DNA of 64,000 nucleotides from an uncultured Cohaesibacter sp. (GTDB lineage Bacteria > Pseudomonadota > Alphaproteobacteria > Rhizobiales > Cohaesibacteraceae), in NCBI RefSeq assembly GCF_963664735.1, contig NZ_OY761553.1:2309303-2373302 (forward strand), in the 5' to 3' direction. Shown piece by piece: positions 49,188-58,378 of the stretch. Position 1 is the first letter of the stretch, and each line of letters opens with the position of its first letter. Under the pieces are notes generated by a model, which made no database searches, was not told the origin of the DNA, and worked only from the letters and a program-made list of their open reading frames with translations. The translations under genes and the position numbers were made by a program.

Positions 49188-50852
49188 CTATAACGATGCC
49201 TTTCTCAATGGTTTGACTTGTTGTTGAGCATTGAGCATTTTCCTTTCAGCGGCGACCTTTCGTCTTGCAAAGAACAGCATTGAGCGCAGGGCTACCAGAT
49301 AGAATCCAGAAAGCAATGAAAGCTTTGTTTCCTTCAAAAAATACTTTGGATAGAAAACAAGCACTGGTTCTTTCGGCAAGCCGGGCCTGCGAAGATGGCG
49401 GTTCCGATAGCGCCCCGTTCCCATTTCATAAGCTCCCGTACCCCCAACCCGATAACCAAGTGTCAGCCCGACGGTCCACGAGAAATTTGAGACCTGCTTC
49501 TTGGGGTTTCTGAGCCCTTGCAGCATGATGAACCAGGCGCGCCTTAGCGAATAAACCACGGGCAACATACGCGGCTTCCAGCGTTCCAGTTCCACCTCGC
49601 TAAGCGTATCATGCTTGAAAACAAAATGACCCAAATCATAATTGTTGAGATCAGGATCCATATAGATACCTTCCTCATGAAGGCGCTTGTGGTCCTTGGA
49701 ACCGGGCAATGGGGTCAGGACTGAAAGCGTGAATATTTCGCCCGCATACTCCTTCATCAGCGTGTTTATATTGCCAATGATTTTCTGCTCTGTCTCTCCG
49801 GGAAAGCCGATGATGAAGCCGGAGATGGTTACGGCACCGGCATTATACCAGGCGGCAAACATCTCGCGCACATTGGCCGCCCGATTATGCTTCTTGCCTG
49901 CAGCCTTGATGACTTCAGGATCGATGGATTCGAGCCCGAGAAAAACATCTGTAACCCCGGCAGCAGTCGCCTTCTCTATGAAGTTCGGAATTTTATAAGC
50001 GACCGTGTCCGCCTCTATCACCAGCTCATAGCGGACCTTGTGCTTTTTTCGCATTTCAATGAGTTTATCAAACACCTCTTCCCAGCGCTTGTTGCGCGCA
50101 ATATTGTCGTCGGAAAGGAAAAAAGTTTTAATCCCCTTGCGCGCATATTCCAGAACATAGTCAGCAATTGCCTGCGGGTCTCGCATTTGCATTTCCACCC
50201 CTTGGGTATTTGGGATGCAACAGAAGGTGCAACGAAACGGACAGCCGCGACTGGTCTCGATAGGCAGGATGCCGCTGTAACTGCGTTTGATCGTCTCGAC
50301 ATCATAGGCGGGCATGGGGACGGCGCTGAGATCCGGAACCTGCTTGAGATAGTCATAAACCTGCTTTAGCGTTCCCTCGTGCAGGTCGCGCAACAGGCCA
50401 TCCAGATGTCCTTCAGCCTGCCCGACAAAAAGCGATGCCCCCATATCCAGAGCGTCTTGCAGGCCATAGTCATTTTCCTTGAAGAGTGCCTTGATGCCAT
50501 TCACATGCACGCCCCCGATGACGACAGGTATGCCTTCCTCGCGAAACATGCGTGCCAGATCGAGTGCCCGGGGGAAGAACGCGCTCAGCACCCCGGTCAG
50601 GAATACCGCACCACGTCCGGCTGTGCGAATGCGTTGCACGATGCCCTCAATGGGAACAGGCCCGAAAATCTCATAATGATCTTCACAGGAAATAGTCTGC
50701 CCCGGACCAATAACATGGCGTTTATCGCAATCCTTCAGCAAGGCCTTGATGGCAGCCTGCGCCTGTGTTGCCATAATCGGGCGCTTCCATTGTTGAACAT
50801 ATCCGTCAATATCGTAACGAGACGGAGTAACCAAAGCGATATGAAGTCCCAT
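49188..50852 (-). CDS. B12-binding radical SAM protein
   Basis: A 554-residue enzyme with a cobalamin-binding-like N-terminal domain (about 30-160), a radical SAM core with the cluster motif SRGCPFRCTFCCIP (CxxxCxxC, about 208-221), and a C-terminal extension of about 150 residues with aromatic and basic patches. Enzymes of this build methylate or rearrange unactivated carbons, for example in hopanoid and lipid or cofactor synthesis. The exact substrate cannot be assigned: no hopanoid or bacteriochlorophyll genes are next to it. It is divergent from hemA. Confidence 0.88.
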   Translation of the reverse strand: MGLHIALVTPSRYDIDGYVQQWKRPIMATQAQAAIKALLKDCDKRHVIGPGQTISCEDHYEIFGPVPIEGIVQRIRTAGRGAVFLTGVLSAFFPRALDLARMFREEGIPVVIGGVHVNGIKALFKENDYGLQDALDMGASLFVGQAEGHLDGLLRDLHEGTLKQVYDYLKQVPDLSAVPMPAYDVETIKRSYSGILPIETSRGCPFRCTFCCIPNTQGVEMQMRDPQAIADYVLEYARKGIKTFFLSDDNIARNKRWEEVFDKLIEMRKKHKVRYELVIEADTVAYKIPNFIEKATAAGVTDVFLGLESIDPEVIKAAGKKHNRAANVREMFAAWYNAGAVTISGFIIGFPGETEQKIIGNINTLMKEYAGEIFTLSVLTPLPGSKDHKRLHEEGIYMDPDLNNYDLGHFVFKHDTLSEVELERWKPRMLPVVYSLRRAWFIMLQGLRNPKKQVSNFSWTVGLTLGYRVGGTGAYEMGTGRYRNRHLRRPGLPKEPVLVFYPKYFLKETKLSLLSGFYLVALRSMLFFARRKVAAERKMLNAQQQVKPLRKASL

Positions 50853-51397
50853 TTATTAGCCCCCCAGAGCTAATTAAATAAGTAACGTTCGATTATGAAA
50901 TATTTTTCTATAAATTTATGCCTGCTTATTCTTCAAGAAAATTTCGCAAATGTAAAACCATAATCTTAGCAATGGCTCATAATACTATCGCACAATAGCA
51001 CAGACTTTAAGGTATATTGGCATTACGAATTCATCATTCCAGCAACAGACGTTTGTCCTACAAAAGCATCGCAATTAAGGGATAATTTAGAGGAATTCTT
51101 ATGTGGACGCGCAAAAATTACGTCCTTTGTCTGATAAGCAACACTCTTTTTCGTCTTTTGCCAGATAAAAGATGACCGTTAGCTTACAGGTGCCTTAACA
51201 ATTTGTAAGCCGCAGGACAATTGACAAATCTCAAGGTCTCAGCGCAAAGTGTCGTTAAAAGTTAGACCTATTAAAAGAGGATCTGGGCCTGACCATCATT
51301 CATGAATGCGGCCCAATTCGCCCAACTCTTCAGGCCAGCTTAAAAAGACCTACCGGTTCGCTTACTTTGGACCAGAAACAAGCGGATATCAGTGATA
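50853..51397. other. Divergent regulatory region, radical SAM gene / hemA
   Basis: About 545 bp. The left part is AT-rich. The right part has an FNR/FixK box at 51221-51234 and a 12-bp perfect palindrome CATTCATGAATG at 51297-51308. No gene is recognised. Confidence 0.6.
51221..51234. promoter_or_regulatory. FNR/FixK-type box upstream of hemA
   Basis: TTGACAAATCTCAA fits TTGA-N6-TCAA. It lies about 165 bp before the hemA ATG, nearly the same distance as the box before ccoN. FnrL control of hemA is known in Rhodobacter. Confidence 0.65.
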
Positions 51398-52675
51398 ATG
51401 CAGTATCTTGAATTTTTCGAAAGCGCCGTCTCTTCTCTAAAAGAGGAAAAGCGCTACCGTATATTTGCCGATCTTGAGCGGCAAGCGGGACGCTTTCCGC
51501 ACGCTATCTGGCGCGCAGACAACGGATTGGAACGGGAAATTCTCGTTTGGTGCTCCAATGATTATCTGGGCATGGGACAGCATCCTGATGTAATTGAAGC
51601 CATGAGTGAAACCGCCCACAAGATGGGAACAGGCGCAGGGGGAACGCGGAACATTTCAGGCACCAACCATCCTCTGGTCCAGCTGGAAGCAGAATTGGCC
51701 GACTTGCATCACAAGGAAGCTGCGCTTGTGTTCACGTCCGGTTTTGTTTCAAACGAAGCAGCCATCTCGACCATCGCCAAGCTGCTGCCAAACTGCCTTA
51801 TCCTCTCTGACGAACTGAACCACGCCTCCATGATCGCCGGGGTCAAGAATTCCGGTATGCAGAAGCAGGTCTTCCGCCATAATGACATGGAGCATCTGGA
51901 AGAGCTGCTCGCAGCAGCGGGTAAGGATCGCGCCAAGCTGATCGTCTTCGAATCTGTCTATTCAATGGATGGCGATGTGTCTCCGATCAAGGAAATCTGC
52001 GATCTGGCTGACAAATACAGTGCGATGACCTACATCGACGAAGTGCATGCGGTTGGCATGTATGGTCCGCGCGGTGCCGGCATTGCCGAGCGTGAAGGGC
52101 TGATGGATCGCATCGATATCATCGAAGGCACGCTGGCAAAAGCTTTCGGAACACTGGGTGGCTATATCACAGGCAAGGCTCCGATCATTGATGCGGTACG
52201 TTCCTACGCCCCCGGCTTCATCTTCACGACCGCCATGCCGCCAGCCATTGCTGCTGCAGCCTGTTGCTCGGTTCGTCATTTGAAAAACAGCCAGAGCGAA
52301 CGGGACGGGCAACAACGTCAGGCAGAACGGACCAAGCGGGTGCTCTCTGAAGCCGGTTTGCCGGTCATGCCTTCTGAAACGCATATCGTTCCGCTTTACG
52401 TTGGCGATCCTGACCTTTGTAAACAGGCCTCAGATATCCTGCTCGACACGCACGGCATTTATATTCAGCCAATCAACTATCCGACCGTGCCGCGGGGCAC
52501 CGAGCGTCTTCGTATCACGCCAACCCCGTTCCATGACGACAAGCTGGTCGATAGCCTCTGCGAAGCGCTTAAAACGGTTTGGGCTCAACTCGATTTGCCA
52601 ATGATCGAGCCCGGTACATTTCATGACCTGACCAAGCAACCTGAACAGCAGGTTTTTCAGGCCGTCGGCGGCTAG
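51398..52675 (+). CDS. hemA: 5-aminolevulinate synthase
   Basis: A 425-residue PLP enzyme condensing glycine and succinyl-CoA to 5-aminolevulinate, the first step of the C4 haem route used by alphaproteobacteria. Visible: [29 protein letters not shown], the [12 protein letters not shown] segment and the PLP lysine in [13 protein letters not shown]. The ATG at 51398 is chosen over an in-frame GTG two codons earlier; the ribosome site is weak. Followed by a strong terminator. Confidence 0.97.
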   Translation: MQYLEFFESAVSSLKEEKRYRIFADLERQAGRFPHAIWRADNGLEREILVWCSNDYLGMGQHPDVIEAMSETAHKMGTGAGGTRNISGTNHPLVQLEAELADLHHKEAALVFTSGFVSNEAAISTIAKLLPNCLILSDELNHASMIAGVKNSGMQKQVFRHNDMEHLEELLAAAGKDRAKLIVFESVYSMDGDVSPIKEICDLADKYSAMTYIDEVHAVGMYGPRGAGIAEREGLMDRIDIIEGTLAKAFGTLGGYITGKAPIIDAVRSYAPGFIFTTAMPPAIAAAACCSVRHLKNSQSERDGQQRQAERTKRVLSEAGLPVMPSETHIVPLYVGDPDLCKQASDILLDTHGIYIQPINYPTVPRGTERLRITPTPFHDDKLVDSLCEALKTVWAQLDLPMIEPGTFHDLTKQPEQQVFQAVGG

Positions 52676-52712
52676 ACAGCACTTGTGGGATTACAGGTGA
52701 TCAAACCACATG

Positions 52713-52748
52713 AAGCACCATTTGCCTCGCGCAATGGTGCTTTTTTTT
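52713..52748 (+). terminator. Rho-independent terminator after hemA
   Basis: AAGCACCATT and AATGGTGCTT form a 10-bp stem with a 10-base loop, followed by a run of T residues. Confidence 0.92.
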
Positions 52749-52899
52749 GCATGGAAACCTCTCCCCCGCTTTAAACAGACCATATGTAAAAATCGCGAAA
52801 TACAAATGTAGCGATAGCCATACGTGTCTAATTTTTTACAATTGGAAATTGTTTTAAATATTTAAAGCCATCTGGCTGCAAATAATTGGAGTGGAGGAA

Positions 52900-53202
52900 A
52901 TGAGAAATCAAATTGTAAAGCTGGCTTTCGTAGCACTGGTACTATCATGGTCACTGCCAGCCAGTGCGGCTTCCTATTACGTTCGGTGGGACAAGATTGG
53001 GGGCGGTTGGACAACAGGTTGGGTTAGGCAAAGCTCCAGCGATCCCCATGCGGGGCAGTGCGGAAATTTCGACACGCACAAAATGAGTTGCCGCTGTGAC
53101 AATTCTTGTGGCTGGTACTCACATGGGCAGAAAATCACGCATTATCCGAATGGTTGTAATGGCAACCGCTGGACCCTGATTTGTAAGACCAAGCGTCAAT
53201 GA
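52900..53202 (+). CDS. Small secreted Cys-rich protein, unknown function
   Basis: A 100-residue protein with a clear signal peptide (MRNQIVKLAFVALVLSWSLP, cleavage near SASA). The mature part of about 75 residues has six cysteines (GQCGNF, SCRCDNSCGW, NGCNG, LICK) and many Trp/Gly, suggesting a disulfide-bonded extracellular or periplasmic protein. GGAG lies upstream of the ATG. I do not recognise a family; it could be a lectin-like, inhibitor or antagonistic protein. It is a single gene between hemA and lysE with a strong terminator before it. Confidence 0.75.
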   Translation: MRNQIVKLAFVALVLSWSLPASAASYYVRWDKIGGGWTTGWVRQSSSDPHAGQCGNFDTHKMSCRCDNSCGWYSHGQKITHYPNGCNGNRWTLICKTKRQ

Positions 53203-53337
53203 AGTCGCTATTCAGACCGCAGCATTCTTGAGCGAATGATTCCCCAACATGGCGAACCTTTTGCCATGTTGCCCGCTCTGTCCCACAAGAATCAAGCATT
53301 GTTGCTCCCTGCCCTATTCGACTTAACACAACAGTTC

Positions 53338-53982
53338 TCAGATCTTTGAAAATTTTGCAGTGACCAGTCTTAGAGCAAGTGCAAGAAATATCGTCCCAGC
53401 GATATAGTTGATCGCGATTTGCGCCCCCTTCGTTCGCTTCAGCCAATCGCCAAGATATCCAGCTCCAAAGGCGATCAGGGTGAAGACAAGCAGCGTTACC
53501 AGATCGAAAATGACCCCGAGAATCATGAGTTGCAAGGAAATCGGCCCGTTTGCGGGATCGGCAAATTGCGGCAGAAAGGCCAGAAAGAAGACGGCCACCT
53601 TGGGATTGGTCACATTCATGATGATGCCGCGAATATAGAGGCGGCGCGCATCAAGCTTTATTTCCTTTCCATTGCCAGCGCCGAGATCGCTGGCCCCGGC
53701 GCGGAAAGCCTGCCATGCGAGATAGGCCAGATAACTGGCTCCTGCGACCTTGAGCAAGGTGAATGCAATCTCGGAGGTTCTGAAGATGACAGAGACGCCA
53801 ACGGAAACCAGAAGCGTATGAATGAGAATGCCGGTGCAAAGCCCCAGGGTCACAACCAGACCTGTCTTGCGCCCAGAAAGTGCAGACTGGGTGAGAATGA
53901 AAATATTGTCCGGTCCGGGAGCCAAACCAAGAACTGCCGAGGTAACGATGAATAACCCCATGGTATCAAATGAAAATAGCAT
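53338..53982 (-). CDS. LysE/RhtB-family exporter
   Basis: A 214-residue inner-membrane exporter of amino acids or related metabolites. The N-terminal APGPDNIFILTQSALSGRKTG is the family hallmark; about six hydrophobic segments follow, with a charged loop near residues 95-115 and the NVTNPKVAVFFLAFLPQF motif. The substrate is unknown. It follows DedA with 9 bp between them. Confidence 0.92.
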   Translation of the reverse strand: MLFSFDTMGLFIVTSAVLGLAPGPDNIFILTQSALSGRKTGLVVTLGLCTGILIHTLLVSVGVSVIFRTSEIAFTLLKVAGASYLAYLAWQAFRAGASDLGAGNGKEIKLDARRLYIRGIIMNVTNPKVAVFFLAFLPQFADPANGPISLQLMILGVIFDLVTLLVFTLIAFGAGYLGDWLKRTKGAQIAINYIAGTIFLALALRLVTAKFSKI

Positions 53983-53991
53983 TGTCGTAAA

Positions 53992-54657
53992 TCAGGCCTT
54001 CAGCCCCTCCGCATCAGTCTCTTGAGAAGCAGCTTCCTGAAGAGATTCTTCAGCTCTCATTTTCTCACGGTATTTTTTCCAGCTAACGCGCAACCACCAC
54101 CCGGCGAGGGCGGCAATGGCAAACGCTGCGATAAAGCCCATCCCATCATTGGCAAGCTGGGCAAGATCGGCAAGACGATCCGCGAAATAATAACCCGCCA
54201 ATCCGTAAGCAGCAACCCAGCAAGCAGCTCCGAGAACTGAAGCCACTGAGAAATGTAACCATTTCATATGCGCCGCGCCACACAGATAGTTAACCCAAGG
54301 GCCAACAGGACTGACAACCGTGTGCGAGAGAAAAACGGCAATCGCTCCGCGCTTATCGAGCAGCGCTTCAGCACGATGCACCATCGGGGCGACCCTGTTG
54401 GATTTTCGAAAGCGATCCATAAGTCCCGCCCCGGCAACATGCGCCAGTCGATAGGCGGCCTGATCTCCAATGATGAAACCGGCATAGGCAACGCCCAACG
54501 CCGTATAAAGTTCGATATCACCAGAGGAAGCAAACGAACCGGCAGCGACCATCAGCATGGACCCCGGCAAGGGAACCGCCATGGCACCAAGAAACAAAGA
54601 TAAAAAAATCACCCAAAGGCCGTAAGTCGGAATAAGCGCAAGAATGGTCTCTGTCAT
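53992..54657 (-). CDS. DedA-family membrane protein
   Basis: A 221-residue DedA protein with about five membrane segments (LIPTYGLWVIFLSLFLGAMA at the start) and the conserved region YRLAHVAGAGLMDRFRKSNR ... SHTVVSPVGPWVNYLCGA. DedA proteins affect membrane lipid recycling, possibly undecaprenyl-phosphate or phospholipid flipping. It overlaps the upstream 138-residue gene (ATGA) and is followed by lysE. Confidence 0.9.
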   Translation of the reverse strand: MTETILALIPTYGLWVIFLSLFLGAMAVPLPGSMLMVAAGSFASSGDIELYTALGVAYAGFIIGDQAAYRLAHVAGAGLMDRFRKSNRVAPMVHRAEALLDKRGAIAVFLSHTVVSPVGPWVNYLCGAAHMKWLHFSVASVLGAACWVAAYGLAGYYFADRLADLAQLANDGMGFIAAFAIAALAGWWLRVSWKKYREKMRAEESLQEAASQETDAEGLKA

Positions 54658-55070
54658 GGCTTTGCTCCGCCAGTTCCAGATCTGTCCTTTGCCATGGGGG
54701 GCTTGCCTGCTGGCCGCTCCTGCTGTTTCTCCGCCTTGAATTCCAGTTTGGCCTTGCGAACACGCGTTTCCAGCTCATCAAGCGAAATGCCCATGCGTTG
54801 GGCTATTTCGCCAACGCTGATCCGACGACCTTCTGTCTCCCCCAACTCCATGACATCGAAAATGACGTCACGGGGCAGCTTGTAGCTCATTCCCACATAG
54901 CGGGGCGTCATCCACGGCTCGAGCGACTGATTGCGATGGGCAGGATCGTGGAAATAAAGAAAGCGATCAACAAAGCGAACGCCGAAAAAAAGCAACAGGA
55001 CCACAGCCAGCACAAAAACCGACAAGGCAACCGGTTGCTCTTTCCAGAAATATCGAAACGCCTTGAACAT
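54654..55070 (-). CDS. Membrane-anchored HTH-like protein, conserved hypothetical
   Basis: A 138-residue protein with one N-terminal membrane helix (VALSVFVLAVVLLLFFGVRF), then a cytosolic part with a helix-turn-helix-like stretch (ISVGEIAQRMGISLDELETR) and a disordered Lys/Pro tail. I recognise it only as a conserved hypothetical. Its stop overlaps the DedA start, so the pair is coupled, and it lies downstream of ccoS. Confidence 0.75.
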   Translation of the reverse strand: MFKAFRYFWKEQPVALSVFVLAVVLLLFFGVRFVDRFLYFHDPAHRNQSLEPWMTPRYVGMSYKLPRDVIFDVMELGETEGRRISVGEIAQRMGISLDELETRVRKAKLEFKAEKQQERPAGKPPMAKDRSGTGGAKP

Positions 55071-55131
55071 GCTTGTGCCTCTTTATTTCCAAGAAGACCT
55101 TTGCCTTCCTTCGTTGCATTCTTGAGCGCTC

Positions 55132-55338
55132 TCACAGATCCCGCTGTGAAGTGCGCTTTTGCGACCCGGTATGGATCTTGGCCTGCTCTTCTGGCTCCAG
55201 ATCTGAATCGTCCAATATCCGATATGCGGCCCCTTGCAAATCCTCATACTGGTTGGTCTTGAGCGACCAGAGAAATGCGATCAAGCCGAGAGCACCCAGC
55301 CCCAAAGCGATGGGAATAAGAAAGAACAAAACATTCAT
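55132..55338 (-). CDS. ccoS: cbb3 oxidase assembly protein CcoS/FixS
   Basis: A 68-residue protein with one membrane helix (NVLFFLIPIALGLGALGLIAFLW), then SLKTNQYEDLQGAAYRIL, the typical CcoS pattern. CcoS is needed to insert cofactors into the cbb3 oxidase. It follows ccoI by about 100 bp on the same strand. Confidence 0.93.
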   Translation of the reverse strand: MNVLFFLIPIALGLGALGLIAFLWSLKTNQYEDLQGAAYRILDDSDLEPEEQAKIHTGSQKRTSQRDL

Positions 55339-55442
55339 GATCGTCCGCTCCTGAGCTTCGGCTGCCCGGTCATTCTGTTTAGATGCTCTATTGGTAGCAA
55401 GTGGGCAGGGTCAATGAAACGAGAATTTTGTAACCAAGTATA

Positions 55443-57707
55443 TCAGTCAGTCTCAACCGGCAAGCGAGAGGAAAGGGTATCCTCAAAGCCGCCATTGTCG
55501 ATGAACCATGGATCGCTTCTGGCGCGAGCCCTGAGGGCATTGATGGTCACAACGAGCGAAGAGCCAGACATGGCAAGAGAAGCGATCAGCGGCGTGACGA
55601 ACCCCGCTATGGCAAAAGGCACGGCAACGACATTATAGAGGGTCGCAAGAAACAGATTCTGCTCCATGATGCGACGGGCGCGTTTGCTGATATCGAGGAT
55701 CTGAAGCACTGGAGCGAGCCTTTCGCCAAGGAACAGAGCGTCGGCTGCGGCCTGACTGACATGGGCTGCAGTGACCGGGGAAAGGGAAACATCCGCGCTG
55801 GCAAGCGCGGGCGCATCGTTAAGCCCGTCACCAACCATCATGACGCGCTTGCCCTTGCCCTTTTCCGCCTCGATGAGGGCTATCTTGTCCTTAGGCGAAA
55901 TACCTGCATGACAGCGCTCGATTGCGAGTTCCCTGGCGATGGCCTCAACCGCCTTTGGCTGATCGCCGGAGAGGATCATCAGCTCCAGCCCGCGCCCCTT
56001 CAAACTGTCAATTATGTCTTTGGCATCCGAACGCAGCTGCTGTTCCAGAGCAAAGACAACCGGCTTGGTCTCCCCGCACCGGAAGGCAATGAGAGACGCC
56101 AACGGGTGTGCACTGCGCACGGTCTCGGCCTCTTCATGGGCATTGCAAAAGTCGATCGAGCCAAGGCGCAGTTGCTCCCCCTGATGCTCGGCCGTAAGTC
56201 CCTTGCCCTTTTGTTCGGCAACGGTTTGCAATGGCTGGACGCGGCGATCCATGGCCGCCAGCGCAGCAGAGAGTGGATGGCTTGATGACTTGGCGAGCGC
56301 GATGGCGAGCCTGAGGCTTTCTGCATCGCAGACGTCAGGGTTGACCAGACCTGCCGAGGGCCGTGTGAGGGTCCCGGTTTTATCAAATACCACCATGTCC
56401 ACTCTGGCGAAGCGCTCCAGTGCGTCGGAACGGTTGAGCAGCACCTGATTGCGGAAGAGCGACCCCGAGGCAACCACCTGCACCGCAGGAATGGCAAGCC
56501 CCAAGGCGCATGGACAGGTTATGATCAGGACAGAAATGGCGATAACCAGCGAGGGCTGCCAGCCGATGCCATAGAGCCACCAGCCGATAAAAGTGAGAGC
56601 AGAAGCCGTGTGCACGATGGGCGCATACCATTCCGCAGCCCTGTCGGCCAATTGGCGATAGCGGGACTTGGCTTCCATGGCGTCGTCAATGAGGCGGTTG
56701 ACTTCATCAAGCAAGGTGCCCTTGGCAGCGGCTGTTACGGAGATCGTGAGGGCATTCTCTCCATTGAGCGTACCGGCATAAACGGCATCCCCTTCAAGCA
56801 CGTCGACGAGCCCCGTTTCGCCAGTCACAAGGCTCTGATCAATCTGCGAAGTGCCGGACAAGACCGTACCGTCGACGGAGACCCGCTCACCGGGGCGCAC
56901 CAGAACTTTATCGCCCGGTTCCACCTTGGAAAGTGGCACTTCGCGCAAGGAGCCATCGACGAACAACTTCATGGCCGTTTCGGCTTTGAGCGCGGTGAGA
57001 TTTTCGGCAAAGGATCGTGTCTTGAGCCGCATCATCTGGTCCAGCCAACGCCCGACCAGCAGGAAGAACAGCAGCATCAATGCGCTCTCGAAATAGGCCT
57101 CAGCCTGATGTTGCATGGTTTGCAACACGGACAGGAACAGGGCCAGTATCACGCCAATGGAAATGGGCACATCCATATTCAGATGCCCCTTGCGCAGCAC
57201 GCGCCACGCGGACTTGAAGAAAGGCTGTCCGGCATAGGCTGCGGCGGGAAGCGTGATCACCGCCGAGAGCCAATGGAAAAAGTCGCGTGTCTCTGGCGTG
57301 ATATCAGAGACATTACCCGACCAAACAGAGATAGAGAGCAGCATCACATTCATGGATGCAAAGCCGGCAACGGCCAAAGCGCGCAAGAGGCGCTGGCTTT
57401 CGCGTTTTTCCTCTGTCTTGACGCGGCCCGGATCGAACGGGTGGGCACCATAGCCCAAATCACCAAGGCGCTTGAGCAATTGCTCTGGGTCGGTCTCGCC
57501 GGGTTTCCAGGTTACCGCCAGACGGTGAGAGGAAAGATTGACGCGCGCATTGCACACCCCATCGAGATCCATCAGACCTTTTTCAATCCGCGTCATGCAG
57601 GCCGGGCAATAGATACCCTCCACCGCTAGCGCCAGCTTTTCGGTGCCATCGGGCAGACTTTCGGAAAATGCGGACCAATCGCGTTCAATGGTCTGATGTA
57701 CAGTCAT
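55443..57707 (-). CDS. ccoI: Copper-translocating P-type ATPase CcoI/FixI
   Basis: A 754-residue inner-membrane ATPase supplying copper for the CuB site of the cbb3 oxidase. Visible in order: an HMA domain with CPACMTRIEKG (about 34-44), membrane helices, the A-domain, the ion-binding CPC (TCPCALGLAIP), the phosphorylation site FDKTGTLT and the MVGDGLNDAPAL hinge. The ATG at 57707 is chosen; an in-frame TTG lies 24 bp upstream. It lies between ccoH and ccoS. Confidence 0.96.
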   Translation of the reverse strand: MTVHQTIERDWSAFSESLPDGTEKLALAVEGIYCPACMTRIEKGLMDLDGVCNARVNLSSHRLAVTWKPGETDPEQLLKRLGDLGYGAHPFDPGRVKTEEKRESQRLLRALAVAGFASMNVMLLSISVWSGNVSDITPETRDFFHWLSAVITLPAAAYAGQPFFKSAWRVLRKGHLNMDVPISIGVILALFLSVLQTMQHQAEAYFESALMLLFFLLVGRWLDQMMRLKTRSFAENLTALKAETAMKLFVDGSLREVPLSKVEPGDKVLVRPGERVSVDGTVLSGTSQIDQSLVTGETGLVDVLEGDAVYAGTLNGENALTISVTAAAKGTLLDEVNRLIDDAMEAKSRYRQLADRAAEWYAPIVHTASALTFIGWWLYGIGWQPSLVIAISVLIITCPCALGLAIPAVQVVASGSLFRNQVLLNRSDALERFARVDMVVFDKTGTLTRPSAGLVNPDVCDAESLRLAIALAKSSSHPLSAALAAMDRRVQPLQTVAEQKGKGLTAEHQGEQLRLGSIDFCNAHEEAETVRSAHPLASLIAFRCGETKPVVFALEQQLRSDAKDIIDSLKGRGLELMILSGDQPKAVEAIARELAIERCHAGISPKDKIALIEAEKGKGKRVMMVGDGLNDAPALASADVSLSPVTAAHVSQAAADALFLGERLAPVLQILDISKRARRIMEQNLFLATLYNVVAVPFAIAGFVTPLIASLAMSGSSLVVTINALRARARSDPWFIDNGGFEDTLSSRLPVETD

Positions 57708-57750
57708 GAAAAGGCCCCGGTAACGGTGCAAGCGACATGCGGCATGCGGA

Positions 57751-58251
57751 TTATTTCAAGGCAATGATTTCGTGGGTTTGGAACAAAGACTGGCCCTGCT
57801 GCAACGCCTCGAATTCTACCCTCCAACGGCCCGGATCAAGGCTGCCGATTTCAGCCTGATAAACACCATCCCCTGATGGCGCGAGCGTCAGCGCATGGTC
57901 GAAATCTTCCGTCACGGGCCGCCCCACCGTTGCGTTTATGGTGAGGTCTGTGAGGGGGGTGCCATCCTTGTCCTTGGCAGTAATGACCAGAAATACCTTT
58001 TGCTGGCTGCGCTTTAATGCCATTTCCATGTGCCAATTGCGCTGTTTCTGCTCTTCTGCTTCAGCCAGCGTCTTGTTGTAATTCTGGCTTGCCTGATAAG
58101 GGCTTTCTTCCACGACGCCGGGCCATGAGGTACGGGCATAATAAACGAAAAAGCCATTGGCGATAAACATGACGCCAAAGAAGCCAAACAGCCATAAAAG
58201 CATATGCTTTCCGGTGAATTTCTTCTCTGTCTTGTCGGTCGTAACTGCCAT
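57751..58251 (-). CDS. ccoH: cbb3 oxidase assembly protein CcoH/FixH
   Basis: A 166-residue protein with one membrane helix (MLLWLFGFFGVMFIANGFF) and a periplasmic domain containing the FixH-like YARTSWPGVVEESPYQASQN. It assists oxidase assembly together with CcoI. It lies between ccoG and ccoI. Confidence 0.92.
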   Translation of the reverse strand: MAVTTDKTEKKFTGKHMLLWLFGFFGVMFIANGFFVYYARTSWPGVVEESPYQASQNYNKTLAEAEEQKQRNWHMEMALKRSQQKVFLVITAKDKDGTPLTDLTINATVGRPVTEDFDHALTLAPSGDGVYQAEIGSLDPGRWRVEFEALQQGQSLFQTHEIIALK

Positions 58252-58378
58252 TTATCCTGCCTTCTAATCCCTCTGACTTCGGGTTTGTCCGTCATCTATT
58301 ATGCGCGCATCGTGCCAGAAATAAAGAGAGGCTTTAGCGCAAGAGCCAAAGCCTCTCCTTGCTCAATTGTCAGCCCCT

